DNA of 10,673 nucleotides from Lentimicrobiaceae bacterium (GCA_009787485.1 WQWP01000077.1:1-10673); one strand, 5' to 3'. Shown: positions 1 to 7,204, counted from the stretch's first letter. Numbers and translations are program-made. Notes: a model not told the origin generated them from the sequence alone.

Positions 1-1208
1 AAAATAACTTGAGTAGCAAAAGAATTGTCTTGCTCTTTTACAGATACAGCAGGTGGAATGTTTAACCTTGTTAATAAAAAATTACCATTAGAATTTCTTC
101 CGCCCAATATTAATTTGTCAATCCCCTGCAACTTCATGTCATAAAAAGTATAATTGTCGCATGTAAATAATCCGGTATTGTTAAAACTATTATCCAAAGA
201 GCCATCATTATTAACACATATTAATTTATCATGATCTCCAATTAAATATTTATTACCGTATTGTAAGAATCCTTTTAAAGAATTTGTTTGAGGCAATAGT
301 TCATCAAAATAGCTGAACCCATCTGTTCCAAAATTATCATTGATTATTCCATTTGGAAAAAAAGAACACATAAAAGCTTTAGTATTACTACCTGTAAGTA
401 AAAGATTTCCATTTTGATCTTCAATGAAGTTGTCAAAATAAACTTTGTAACCGGTAAACTCCTTTTCCCATATTCCATTATTAGCAAAATTTGTAACTAA
501 ATTGCCATTAGGGTTCATTTTTAAAAGCCACAACAGACTTTTCATATTATCCAGATGACTATATCCGGCTACAAAAATAGATTGATCATTTGATATTTTT
601 ATGCATGTTGCGGGCGAGTAATCAGGTAGCCCGATATCTTCTAACGTTACTTTTCCACCTATTCCAAAACCAGGATCAAACTCTCCATTATAGTTGTATT
701 TTGCAATAGTGTTGTCTCCTCCAAGCAATATAAAGTCATCATTTTCAATATTCACAGAATTGTCCCCGTCATGCAAGTGAAAAACAATTTCTCCATTATT
801 ACCAAAAGAAGTGTCAAAACTACCATCTTCATTAAGTTGTATAATACGCGTAGTAGCATAAAGTACACTTCCAACAAATAGTATCTTGTTTTCATTTGTT
901 ATTTTAAAATCAGAGGTAAGCGCATTAATAATGCCTAAAGGCGCTATTCCGTTTATTCCAAATGAACTATCAATTGTTCCATTGGCATTTGTTTTTACAA
1001 TGAAAAGATTACCATTATGTGGGTCGCTTCCTAACACAAAGATATTACCTGCCGGATCAAACTTGATACGTATAATAGCTCCTTCAACAGGTATCACCGT
1101 CATCCCATTTTCCCCAAAAGTTGGGTCAAGGGTAACAGTTTGGGCGCAAATATTGGTTGCAAGGAGGGTTGCAAGGAAGAGGGTGAGGGTTTTTATTTTT
1201 TTCATCAT
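1..1208 (-). CDS. Secreted delta-60 repeat protein, probable T9SS cargo (partial, 3' end off the window)
   Basis: The minus-strand frame is open from the start codon to the left window edge, giving about 401 residues with no stop, so the C-terminus is missing. Two adjacent ATGs (1208 and 1205) can start it; I number from 1205. Residues 1-21 form a signal peptide (MKKIKTLTLF..., likely cut after NICA). The mature part has seven delta-60-type repeats with the signature G-x-[IFL]-D-x-x-FG-x-x-G: near residues 27-34, 76-87, 128-139, 174-185, 234-245, 286-297 and 335-346. Such repeats probably fold as a beta-propeller-like surface protein; substrate or ligand is unknown. After the last repeat the chain changes to a linker (about 383-401, ending ATQVI) that resembles the approach to a T9SS type A sorting domain. 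That domain, if present, lies outside the window. It starts 8 bases after the stop of the upstream small lipoprotein frame, so they probably share a transcript. Confidence 0.88.
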   Translation of the reverse strand, partial: MMKKIKTLTLFLATLLATNICAQTVTLDPTFGENGMTVIPVEGAIIRIKFDPAGNIFVLGSDPHNGNLFIVKTNANGTIDSSFGINGIAPLGIINALTSDFKITNENKILFVGSVLYATTRIIQLNEDGSFDTSFGNNGEIVFHLHDGDNSVNIENDDFILLGGDNTIAKYNYNGEFDPGFGIGGKVTLEDIGLPDYSPATCIKISNDQSIFVAGYSHLDNMKSLLWLLKMNPNGNLVTNFANNGIWEKEFTGYKVYFDNFIEDQNGNLLLTGSNTKAFMCSFFPNGIINDNFGTDGFSYFDELLPQTNSLKGFLQYGNKYLIGDHDKLICVNNDGSLDNSFNNTGLFTCDNYTFYDMKLQGIDKLILGGRNSNGNFLLTRLNIPPAVSVKEQDNSFATQVI

Positions 1209-1216
1209 TGATAATT

Positions 1217-1493
1217 TTATTTTCTTGTAACAATTAATTCAATAACACTATCATCAGCAATTTTACTAACAATAATTGGAACGTGCCAATGTCTCTCAGC
1301 AGGTAGTGGGCTATGAGGTACGTTAACTTCCATTATATAGCTTTGTTTTGAAAATTGTTGCATACTTATATAATTGGGCGGATATTGTATATTCAATCTC
1401 TTTAGGCCCTTCCGGCTGGCAGGAGGAGGCGAGGGCTACTATGAGAAATAGCAAGAATGCGGTTAATTTTAATAATTTTTGGTTCACAATCAT
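1217..1493 (-). pseudogene. Small lipoprotein gene, apparently split by a frameshift
   Basis: Reading from ATG 1493 gives a convincing lipoprotein signal: basic start, hydrophobic core (LTAFLLFLIVA), lipobox LASSC with Cys25, then QPEGPK. This frame stops after 56 codons (TAA 1325-1323). The +1-shifted frame is open from about 1435 down to TAA 1219-1217 and encodes natural-looking protein (NIQYPPNYISMQQFSKQ, then MEVNVPHSPLPAERHWHVP, IIVSKIADDSVIELIVTRK), ending 8 bases before the next gene. Joining the two needs one base removed between about 1435 and 1390, for example in the GGAAGGGCCTAAAG stretch, and would give a lipoprotein of roughly 91 residues. The family is not recognised. Alternatives: the 56-residue form is real, or the second part starts separately at ATG 1363. 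The shift could be a mutation, a sequencing error, or less likely programmed slippage. Confidence 0.5.
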
Positions 1494-1517
1494 GGTTAAA
1501 ATTTAAAGATTTATAAA

Positions 1518-1570
1518 ACCTCCGTGTCTCTGTGTTGAAAAAAAACTATTCAGCACAGAGACACGGAGGT
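1518..1570. repeat. 17-bp inverted repeat (hairpin) behind aqpZ, terminator candidate
   Basis: ACCTCCGTGTCTCTGTG (1518-1534) is exactly complementary to CACAGAGACACGGAGGT (1554-1570), with a 19-base loop containing an A-run. On the minus strand the stem is followed by TTTTATAAAT. It lies 26 bases past the aquaporin stop and just before the minus-strand lipoprotein gene, so it can act as a terminator between them. The right half belongs to a repeat family seen again at 5419-5466. Confidence 0.8.
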
Positions 1571-1598
1571 CACAGGGTTGCACAGAGAATTCATATTA
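1551..1598 (+). repeat. Dispersed intergenic repeat, copy A (CACAGAG family)
   Basis: These 48 bases align without gaps to 5419-5466 with roughly 38 identities. Both begin CAGCACAGAGA and end ATATTA, and both sit immediately beside a gene end (here aqpZ, whose TAA is the last three bases). The internal pattern is degenerate CACAGAG units. Copy A also has an inverted partner (1518-1534) that copy B lacks. Confidence 0.65.
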
Positions 1599-2312
1599 TT
1601 CGGGAATTTCTTGTTTGCAACAACATTCTTTATTCAAACACTTCCAGGTGAAACCGGCTAAAGTGGCGCCTAAGAAGGGACAAAGGATGAACACCCACAA
1701 ATTTTTCAATGCCGCGCCGCCTTCAAAGAATGCAGGAGCAATACTGCGTGCAGGATTTACGGAGGTTCCCGTAATAGGAATACAAACAATGTGAATCAAT
1801 ACCAAAGCCAAGCCAATAGCCAAGCCTGCAAATTTAGTAGCGTTGTTTTTGCCGTCGGTGGCGCCCAACACCACCAAAATAAAGATAAAAGTGAACACAG
1901 TTTCCGCAATCATGCCGGGTACTAACCCCATACTGAGGCCGTTTGCGCCGGTGGTGGTAATGCCGCCGGAAGTGGCGCCGCTCTTTATCAGGGCAAAAAT
2001 AATGCCGGAGCCGATAAAAGCGCCGATTACTTGCGCAATCATATAGTAACTAAGCTCTTTGAAAGAGATCCGGTTATTGATGTAAGCCGCTAAGGTAATC
2101 GCCGGGTTGATGTGACAGCCCGAAATCGGTCCAATGGCATAAGCCATCGCCACCACCGACAAACCAAAAGCAAAAGCTACCATGAGCACCCATGAGGCAG
2201 AGATACCCCCACCAATAGTGTGCATTAAATCGGAGCCAAAAACCGCAGCTCCACATCCCATAAGAACCAACACCATGGTTCCTATCATTTCAGCGTAAAA
2301 TTTCTTTGTCAT
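1596..2312 (-). CDS. aqpZ: Aquaporin Z-type water channel
   Basis: MIP-family channel of 238 residues in the inner membrane that allows passive water movement. Both half-helix motifs are present: NPA at 69-71 (SGCHINPAIT) and NPA at 186-188 (GTSVNPARS). The selectivity filter of water-specific AqpZ is intact: Phe49, His174, Thr183 and Arg189, arguing against a glycerol facilitator. Six hydrophobic segments are visible. I start at ATG 2312 (MTKKFYAEM). The frame runs upstream to 2366, but a promoter -7 match at 2362-2355 would lie inside such an extension, and the extra residues look like translated leader. The C-terminal tail is unusual: KCLNKECCCKQ has four Cys in seven residues (225-231). 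The gene stands alone on the minus strand, divergent from gldJ, with a strong hairpin behind it. Confidence 0.95.
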   Translation of the reverse strand: MTKKFYAEMIGTMVLVLMGCGAAVFGSDLMHTIGGGISASWVLMVAFAFGLSVVAMAYAIGPISGCHINPAITLAAYINNRISFKELSYYMIAQVIGAFIGSGIIFALIKSGATSGGITTTGANGLSMGLVPGMIAETVFTFIFILVVLGATDGKNNATKFAGLAIGLALVLIHIVCIPITGTSVNPARSIAPAFFEGGAALKNLWVFILCPFLGATLAGFTWKCLNKECCCKQEIPE

Positions 2313-2354
2313 AATGTGAAAATTTAAATGAATAATAATTTGAAATTGAAAGTG

Positions 2355-2362
2355 CAAATGTA
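2355..2362 (-). promoter_or_regulatory. Candidate aqpZ promoter -7 element
   Basis: The minus strand reads TACATTTG, an exact match to the Bacteroidota -7 consensus TAnnTTTG. It is 42 bases upstream of the ATG at 2312, giving a leader of about 35 bases. Only a weak T-rich -33 candidate (near 2386-2381) is seen. It supports the shorter aqpZ start. Confidence 0.5.
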
Positions 2363-2412
2363 TCAAAATTTCAATTGTAGGAAAAATGAATCAAAAAAAA
2401 TAGAAATTTTAA

Positions 2413-2420
2413 TATTTTTG
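2413..2420 (+). promoter_or_regulatory. Candidate gldJ promoter -7 element
   Basis: TATTTTTG matches TAnnTTTG exactly and lies 71 bases before the gldJ-like ATG at 2492. No good -33 TTTG is found at the usual spacing. Just downstream (2418-2434) is TTGCCGGTCAGTTATAA, which resembles the left half of the hairpin behind gldJ. Confidence 0.45.
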
Positions 2421-2491
2421 CCGGTCAGTTATAACACTTTATACAAAATAAAAACAAAAAATCTTCGTTACAAAAGCAAAATTTTAAAAAA

Positions 2492-4000
2492 ATGAGAAAA
2501 ATATCAGGAACATTGTGGCTTATTATTATTATGTTATGTGTATTTGCAGCCTGCCAGAGCAAGCAAAGATCTACCGCTACCGGCTGGAAATACAACGATC
2601 CGAAACAAGGAGGTTTTCAAGTAGAGCCTTATTTAGAGCAAGCCACAGGACCGGGATTGGTACTTATTCCGGGCGGCACGTTTACCATGGGCAATGTAGA
2701 TGAAGATGTGATGTTCGATTACACGAATGTGCCTCATAAAGTAACAGTTGCTTCTTTTTATATGGATGAATGTGAGATCAGCAATATTGATTATTTGGAA
2801 TATTTGCATTGGTTAGACAGAGTTTTTGCTCAAAACGGATTTCAAGGCGTGTACAACCGCGCGCTTCCCGATGAAAATTGCTGGCGCAATCCGCTTGCAT
2901 TTATGGAAGATATGGTTCAAAATTACTTCCGCTCGCCTGCTTATCGCTACTACCCGGTGGTGGGAGTAACCTGGATTCAAGCCACCCAATATGCAGAGTG
3001 GCGTACCGACCGCGTAAACGAAAAAATATTAGCCGACTTGAGATATATTGAATGGGATCCGGAGCCGAAACCGGAAGATTATTTTAGTACCGAAGCCTAC
3101 CTTACCTACCCCGACTACAAAACACAAAGCGACAGAAGACCGCAATATATTACGGGAGATTACCGAAATATTACTATGGAAGACGGTATCCTATTGCCCA
3201 AATACAGGCTGCCCACTGAAGCCGAATGGGAATACGCCGCATTGGCATTGATAGGAAACTCTGTTAATTTATCAGGAAGGCCTGTTGGAGAAAGAGTTTT
3301 AGAGAGAAATATGTATCCATGGAATGGAAAATCTTTGCGCTCGGATGACAAAAATTATTTGGGAGATTTTAAAATGAACTTCAAAAGGGGAAGAGGAGAT
3401 ATGATGGGTGTTGCCGGTGCGCCTAACGACGGGTCAATGTTTCCCACCGATGTCAGATCTTTTTGGCCTAACGACTTTGGATTATACAATATGGCAGGAA
3501 ACGTAGCAGAATGGGTATTAGACGTATATCGCCCCACAGGAACTTCACAACTTTCCGAATTCAATCCTTTTAGAGGAAATATCTATCTCTCCAAAGAACG
3601 CAATCCCGATGGCTCGGTAGTGGAAAGAGACAGTATTGGTCGTATTCCGATGGGCTTAGATGCCGATACGAAAAATGAACGAAGAAGCAACTACCGCACT
3701 CCTTATAATGTCAATTATAGAGATGGCGACCTGGCTTCTCTCATTAACATTGATAATGCAAATGTTGACCCCGCCGAAACCACCGAGTTCATGTATCGCA
3801 GGGGAGATGAGAATTATTCTTATTCGCTTATAGGAGATAATGTAAGAGTGGTAAAAGGCGGTTCATGGAAAGATATTCCTTACTGGGCGCAACCCGGAAA
3901 CAGAAGATTCTTGGCTGAAGACGAATCCACCGATTTCATCGGATTTAGATGTGCCATGTCGCGATTAGGCGCCCTCACTCCAAAATCCGGCAGAAAATAA
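2492..4000 (+). CDS. gldJ: GldJ-like SUMF1/FGE-domain lipoprotein (gliding motility / T9SS)
   Basis: A 502-residue lipoprotein: signal MRKISGTLWLIIIMLCVFAAC with lipobox FAAC and Cys21 as lipid anchor. After a short linker, ATGWKYNDPKQGGFQ and TGPGLVLIPGGTFTMG (about 52-67) match the conserved GldJ entry. The formylglycine-generating-enzyme (SUMF1) fold follows: SFYMDECEISNIDYLEYL (88-105), YPVVGVTWIQA (154-164), RLPTEAEWEYAA (239-250), NDFGLYNMAGNVAEWVLD (327-344), VVKGGSWKD (453-461) and FIGFRCAMSR (482-491). Family knowledge: GldJ is an outer-membrane lipoprotein needed for gliding and for stability of GldK and T9SS function in Flavobacterium; it is not known to be an active FGE. The relatives GldK/PorK share the fold; the EYLHWLDRVF region and the following murF favour GldJ. 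It is somewhat shorter than my recollection of Flavobacterium GldJ (about 560). Confidence 0.88.
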   Translation: MRKISGTLWLIIIMLCVFAACQSKQRSTATGWKYNDPKQGGFQVEPYLEQATGPGLVLIPGGTFTMGNVDEDVMFDYTNVPHKVTVASFYMDECEISNIDYLEYLHWLDRVFAQNGFQGVYNRALPDENCWRNPLAFMEDMVQNYFRSPAYRYYPVVGVTWIQATQYAEWRTDRVNEKILADLRYIEWDPEPKPEDYFSTEAYLTYPDYKTQSDRRPQYITGDYRNITMEDGILLPKYRLPTEAEWEYAALALIGNSVNLSGRPVGERVLERNMYPWNGKSLRSDDKNYLGDFKMNFKRGRGDMMGVAGAPNDGSMFPTDVRSFWPNDFGLYNMAGNVAEWVLDVYRPTGTSQLSEFNPFRGNIYLSKERNPDGSVVERDSIGRIPMGLDADTKNERRSNYRTPYNVNYRDGDLASLINIDNANVDPAETTEFMYRRGDENYSYSLIGDNVRVVKGGSWKDIPYWAQPGNRRFLAEDESTDFIGFRCAMSRLGALTPKSGRK

Positions 4001-4002
4001 TA

Positions 4003-4029
4003 TTGCCGTCAGTTTTAACTGACGGGCAA
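4003..4029. repeat. Hairpin between gldJ and murF
   Basis: CCGTCAGTT (4006-4014), TT, AACTGACGG (4017-4025) is a perfect 9-bp stem. It extends as TTG...CAA with one extra G. It lies 5 bases after the gldJ stop and fills most of the 46-base gap before murF. There is no following T-run, so it is more likely an mRNA-processing or stabilising hairpin, or a repeat remnant, than a full terminator. Confidence 0.65.
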
Positions 4030-4046
4030 AATATGAAAAAAACAAA

Positions 4047-5411
4047 ATGTCATCGCATTTGAATATTGAGGAATTGTACGAAAAATTTGTGCAATTCCCT
4101 TTTATTTGTACCGATACCAGAAAAATTGTTCCTAATTCTTTATTCTTTTGCCTAAAAGGCGAAAACTTTGATGGAAACCTGTTTGTAGCCGAAGCTCTTG
4201 AAAAAGGCGCAGCATACGTAATTACAGAAGAGAGAAGAGAGAAAGGAGAAAGGGTAATCGTTGTTCCCGATGTTTTAAAAACATTACAACAATTAGCAAC
4301 TTACCACCGCCTTCACCTTCAAATGCCCATCATCGGAATTACCGGAACGAACGGAAAAACTACTACAAAAGAACTGATTGCCGCCATTTTATCGAAAAAA
4401 TACAAAACTGCTTCCACGCAAGGCAACTTTAACAACCACATTGGCGTACCGCTCACCTTACTTTCCATTAAAAAAGACGATGAAATGGGCATCATAGAAA
4501 TGGGCGCCAACCACCTCGGAGAAATCGAAGAACTTTGTAAAATAGCCCGCCCCGATTACGGTTTAATCACCAACATAGGAAAAGCGCATTTAGAGGGCTT
4601 TGGCAGCATAGAAAATATTATTGAAACCAAAACGGCGCTGTATCGGGCGGCGCAGGTGTTGTTTGTGAATGCAGGGGATGAGGTACTAAGGGAGAAAGGA
4701 GAAAAGGAGAAAGGAGAAAAGGAGAAGGGAGAAGGGACGAAGGAAAAAACATCCCCTTCAAATTTTGAAGGGGTGCCCGAAGGGCGGGGTAGTTTATATC
4801 AAAATCCAAAAATCACCTTCTACGGCAAAAACACTGATATCAACGGCCACATCATCGAAATGACCCCCTGCTTAGCCATCCAACTTTTCGGCAAAAAACT
4901 CCAAACCCACTTAACCGGCAACTACAACCTTCCCAACATTTTGGGAGCCGCAGCAATTGGGCGCTATTTCGGAGTTCCGGATCAAGATATTTGTGATGCC
5001 ATTGCGGAGTATCGACCTCAAAACCATCGTTCACAAATCATTAAAAGCGGAACAAACACCATCATCGCCGATTATTACAACGCAAACCCAACAAGCATGC
5101 AAGCCGCATTGGAAAATTTTCTTCAAATAAAAGCGCCGAGCAAACTAGCAATTCTCGGAGATATGTTAGAGTTAGGAGATAAAAGTTTAAGCGAACACCA
5201 GGCTATAATAAACTTCTGTGAATCAAATAATTTGAAAACGATTTTTATCGGTTCAATTTTTTATACGCTAAAAAATGACCGCGCACTATTCTTCACAAAT
5301 GCGGAGGAGTGTAACGATTACCTAACCCTCCCCCACAACGACGGGAGAGGGAATGCATTTATCCTTTTAAAAGGCTCCAGAGGAATCCATCTGGAGAATA
5401 TCAGACTATAA
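4047..5411 (+). CDS. murF: UDP-N-acetylmuramoyl-tripeptide--D-alanyl-D-alanine ligase, with repeat-derived insert
   Basis: Cytoplasmic Mur ligase that adds D-Ala-D-Ala to the UDP-MurNAc-tripeptide using ATP, the last cytoplasmic step of nucleotide-linked precursor assembly. The 454 residues show: N-terminal substrate domain (TDTRKIVPNSLFFCLKGE, 22-39), ATP loop GTNGKTTT (100-107), NFNNHIGVPLT (127-137), EMGANHLGEI (151-160), NIGKAHLEGFG (176-186), then the C-terminal domain with GNYNLPN (291-297), DYYNANPTS (342-350; many relatives have DAYNANPTS), LGDMLELG (370-377) and LLKGSRGIHLE (440-450). Residues about 214-249 are foreign-looking: an EKGEKEKGE low-complexity run followed by TSPSNFEGVPEGRGS, encoded by a purine tract and a palindromic repeat. 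All hallmark motifs remain, so the protein is probably active. It follows gldJ by 46 bases and is probably cotranscribed. Confidence 0.95.
   Translation: MSSHLNIEELYEKFVQFPFICTDTRKIVPNSLFFCLKGENFDGNLFVAEALEKGAAYVITEERREKGERVIVVPDVLKTLQQLATYHRLHLQMPIIGITGTNGKTTTKELIAAILSKKYKTASTQGNFNNHIGVPLTLLSIKKDDEMGIIEMGANHLGEIEELCKIARPDYGLITNIGKAHLEGFGSIENIIETKTALYRAAQVLFVNAGDEVLREKGEKEKGEKEKGEGTKEKTSPSNFEGVPEGRGSLYQNPKITFYGKNTDINGHIIEMTPCLAIQLFGKKLQTHLTGNYNLPNILGAAAIGRYFGVPDQDICDAIAEYRPQNHRSQIIKSGTNTIIADYYNANPTSMQAALENFLQIKAPSKLAILGDMLELGDKSLSEHQAIINFCESNNLKTIFIGSIFYTLKNDRALFFTNAEECNDYLTLPHNDGRGNAFILLKGSRGIHLENIRL
4688..4737 (+). repeat. 50-base pure purine tract with GGAGAAA units inside murF
   Basis: All bases from 4688 to 4737 are A or G, built from imperfect copies of GGAGAAA and GGAGAAAA (a 15-base double unit encoding five residues). 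It encodes REKGEKEKGEKEKGEG. A shorter 29-base purine run of the same flavour lies upstream in the gene (4226-4254, encoding ERREKGER). Confidence 0.85.
4753..4785. repeat. REP-like palindromic element embedded in the murF coding sequence
   Basis: CCCCTTCAAA (4753-4762), centre T, TTTGAAGGGG (4764-4773) form a perfect 10-bp stem. A second small hairpin, GCCC-GAA-GGGC (4775-4785), follows directly. Such stacked GC-rich palindromes normally sit between genes. Here the element is read through in frame as SPSNFEGVPEGR. The next bases (GGGGTAGT) may still belong to the element. Confidence 0.75.
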
Positions 5412-5418
5412 TTTTTTT

Positions 5419-5466
5419 CAGCACAGAGATACAGAGAACACAGAGGTTCACAAAGAAATTATATTA
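5419..5466 (+). repeat. Dispersed intergenic repeat, copy B (CACAGAG family)
   Basis: This 48-base stretch starts 8 bases after the murF stop, behind a run of seven T, and aligns to copy A (1551-1598) with about 38 identities. It lacks copy A's inverted partner, so it does not form the long hairpin. It occupies about half of the 104-base gap between murF and the protease gene. The remainder (5467-5515) is AT-rich with no clear promoter match. Confidence 0.65.
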
Positions 5467-5515
5467 CAATATTTACTCCAATTTTCTGTTATCAATAATC
5501 AATATTAATCACACT

Positions 5516-7147
5516 ATGAAAAAATTACTGTTAATCCCCATCCTTTTTATAACCATTTTATTATCCGCACAAAATGATTTTGCTATTGCGAAGAATGTGG
5601 ATATTTTTGTGTCTATCTTAAAAGAGTTAAATGCCAAATATGCCGATGAAATAAATCCTACCGATTTGGTAAACAAAGCGATTCAAGGCATGTTGAAGAG
5701 TTTGGATCCCTATTCCGTGTATTATCCCGAATCGCAAATTGAAGATGTGAAGTTGATGACTGCCGGACAATACGGCGGCATTGGCGCGCTGATTCAACAA
5801 CACGGCAAAAATGTGGTAATTGCCGAGCCGTACGAAAATTCGCCTGCACACAAGACAGGGCTGCGCGCCGGGGATATTATCCTGAAAATAAACGGACAAA
5901 ATGTGCATGAGAAAAATTCATCAGAGATCAGCACGATTTTAAGAGGACAACCCGGAACCACACTAAACATTGAAATTGAACGCCCTACAGATGGCAAAAA
6001 ACATGCTTTCGCTGTAAAACGGGAAGATATTAAATTTCCACCCGTGCCTTTCTTCGGAATGCTGGAAAATAACATCGGATATATCAGATTAGACCAGTTT
6101 ACAGAAAAAGCAAGCTCTGAGGTTAAAGAAGCCTTTATTCAACTTAAAGAAAAAGGAATGAAATATTTGATTTTAGATTTACGAAACAATGGCGGCGGTT
6201 TGTTGCACGAAGCAGTAAATATCATGAATATTTTTGTAGATCAAAATGTTAAAATTGCCGAAACCAAAGGGAAAATCCCAGAACAAAATCATGTCTTCAG
6301 AACAAGAAATGCTGTTATAGACAGGGAGATACCGGTAGTAGTACTAGTAAATGAAACCAGCGCTTCCGCATCGGAAATTGTTGCGGGCGCATTTCAGGAT
6401 TTGGACAGAGGCGTGATCATCGGCAAAAAAACATTTGGAAAAGGATTGGTGCAAAATATTGTACCGCTCAGCTATAATACATCTTTAAAAATCACAGTAT
6501 CAAAATATTATATTCCAAGTGGACGGTGTGTGCAAAACATAGATTATTTTAATCAAGATACTTTAGCGGGAGCGCCGCTCATTCCCGATTCGCTCGCCAC
6601 GGCTTACAAAACCAAACAAGGCAGAATTGTGTATGACAAAGGAGGCATTGAGCCCGACATCATCACGCCCGATTCTATTCCGAGTAACATCCTAATTGCC
6701 TTACTATTAAACAATATTATTTTTGATTTTAGTAATAACTACGCCGCGAAATATGATTCTATTCTTCCGGCAAAACAATTTAAACTTTCTGATGCCGAAT
6801 ACAAGCAATTTGCAGATTTCGCAAAAAGCAAAAACTTTGAATACCAAACAGAAACCGAAGAATTGTTGAAAGAGTTGAAAGAAATTGCCCAAAACGAAAA
6901 ATATTATCCGGCTATTGAATCTATTTACAATGACATGATTCAAAAGATTGAAAATGAAAAGAGTAACGACATTTATAAGTTTCAAAACGAATTATCGGAA
7001 TATATAGCGAATGAAATCGTGGCGCGTTTTTACTATCAAAAAGGAAGAATTGAGCACCAACTTGCCATTGACCCTGATGTGCAAACAGCTATGGAGGTGC
7101 TTTTAAATGCCCAGCGCTACAAATCCATTTTATCAGGTAAAAAATAG
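5516..7147 (+). CDS. CtpA/Prc-like S41 carboxy-terminal processing protease
   Basis: A secreted serine protease of 543 residues in the S41A family. Residues 1-18 are a signal peptide (MKKLLLIPILFITILLSA-Q). Then come an N-terminal helical part with the SLDPYSVYY motif (62-70), a PDZ domain (about 85-170, including GIGALI and GLRAGDIILKING), and the protease core: IGYIRLDQF (187-195), LILDLRNNGGG (218-228), NETSASASEIVAGAFQD (279-295) and KKTFGKGLVQ (304-313). The catalytic pair by family alignment is Ser284 and Lys309. A C-terminal region of about 140 residues (from about 400) is rich in charged helices, common in Bacteroidota CtpA relatives. These enzymes usually trim or degrade periplasmic proteins; the targets here are unknown. 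The gene lies between murF and gldH-like, separated by 104 and 57 bases. Confidence 0.93.
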   Translation: MKKLLLIPILFITILLSAQNDFAIAKNVDIFVSILKELNAKYADEINPTDLVNKAIQGMLKSLDPYSVYYPESQIEDVKLMTAGQYGGIGALIQQHGKNVVIAEPYENSPAHKTGLRAGDIILKINGQNVHEKNSSEISTILRGQPGTTLNIEIERPTDGKKHAFAVKREDIKFPPVPFFGMLENNIGYIRLDQFTEKASSEVKEAFIQLKEKGMKYLILDLRNNGGGLLHEAVNIMNIFVDQNVKIAETKGKIPEQNHVFRTRNAVIDREIPVVVLVNETSASASEIVAGAFQDLDRGVIIGKKTFGKGLVQNIVPLSYNTSLKITVSKYYIPSGRCVQNIDYFNQDTLAGAPLIPDSLATAYKTKQGRIVYDKGGIEPDIITPDSIPSNILIALLLNNIIFDFSNNYAAKYDSILPAKQFKLSDAEYKQFADFAKSKNFEYQTETEELLKELKEIAQNEKYYPAIESIYNDMIQKIENEKSNDIYKFQNELSEYIANEIVARFYYQKGRIEHQLAIDPDVQTAMEVLLNAQRYKSILSGKK

Positions 7148-7176
7148 ACAAGAGTATAAAGTTAAATATTTTGTGT

Positions 7177-7183
7177 TATTTTG
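7177..7183 (+). promoter_or_regulatory. Weak candidate -7 element before gldH
   Basis: TATTTTG lies 21 bases before the gldH ATG at 7205, one base shorter than the TAnnTTTG consensus. A similar TATTTTG sits 10 bases upstream (7167-7173). No -33 element is clear, so cotranscription with the protease gene is equally possible. Confidence 0.25.
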
Positions 7184-7204
7184 CACACAAATATTTTATA
7201 CGCA

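Noticed and set aside
886..1230. Plus-strand open frame of 114 codons
   Set aside because: It lies antisense to the signal peptide and first repeats of the delta-60 protein, whose minus-strand translation is clearly the real one.
2313..2366. Upstream extension of the aquaporin start (18 extra residues)
   Set aside because: The extension covers a TAnnTTTG promoter match and encodes a non-conserved string, while MTKKFYAEM is the natural AqpZ start.
4688..4737. Purine repeats as a CRISPR or tandem array
   Set aside because: The units are 7-8 bases with no spacers and are read in frame through murF, so this is a coding microsatellite.
5329..5352. A second repeat insertion near the murF 3' end (CCCTCCC...GGGAGAGGG)
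   Set aside because: The arms are imperfect, and the protein there is only slightly longer than I expect for the family, so there is not enough evidence.
7181..7204. TTG start extending gldH by eight residues
   Set aside because: The ATG at 7205 gives a proper lipoprotein signal with Cys at position 23; the extension overlaps the promoter-like TATTTTG.
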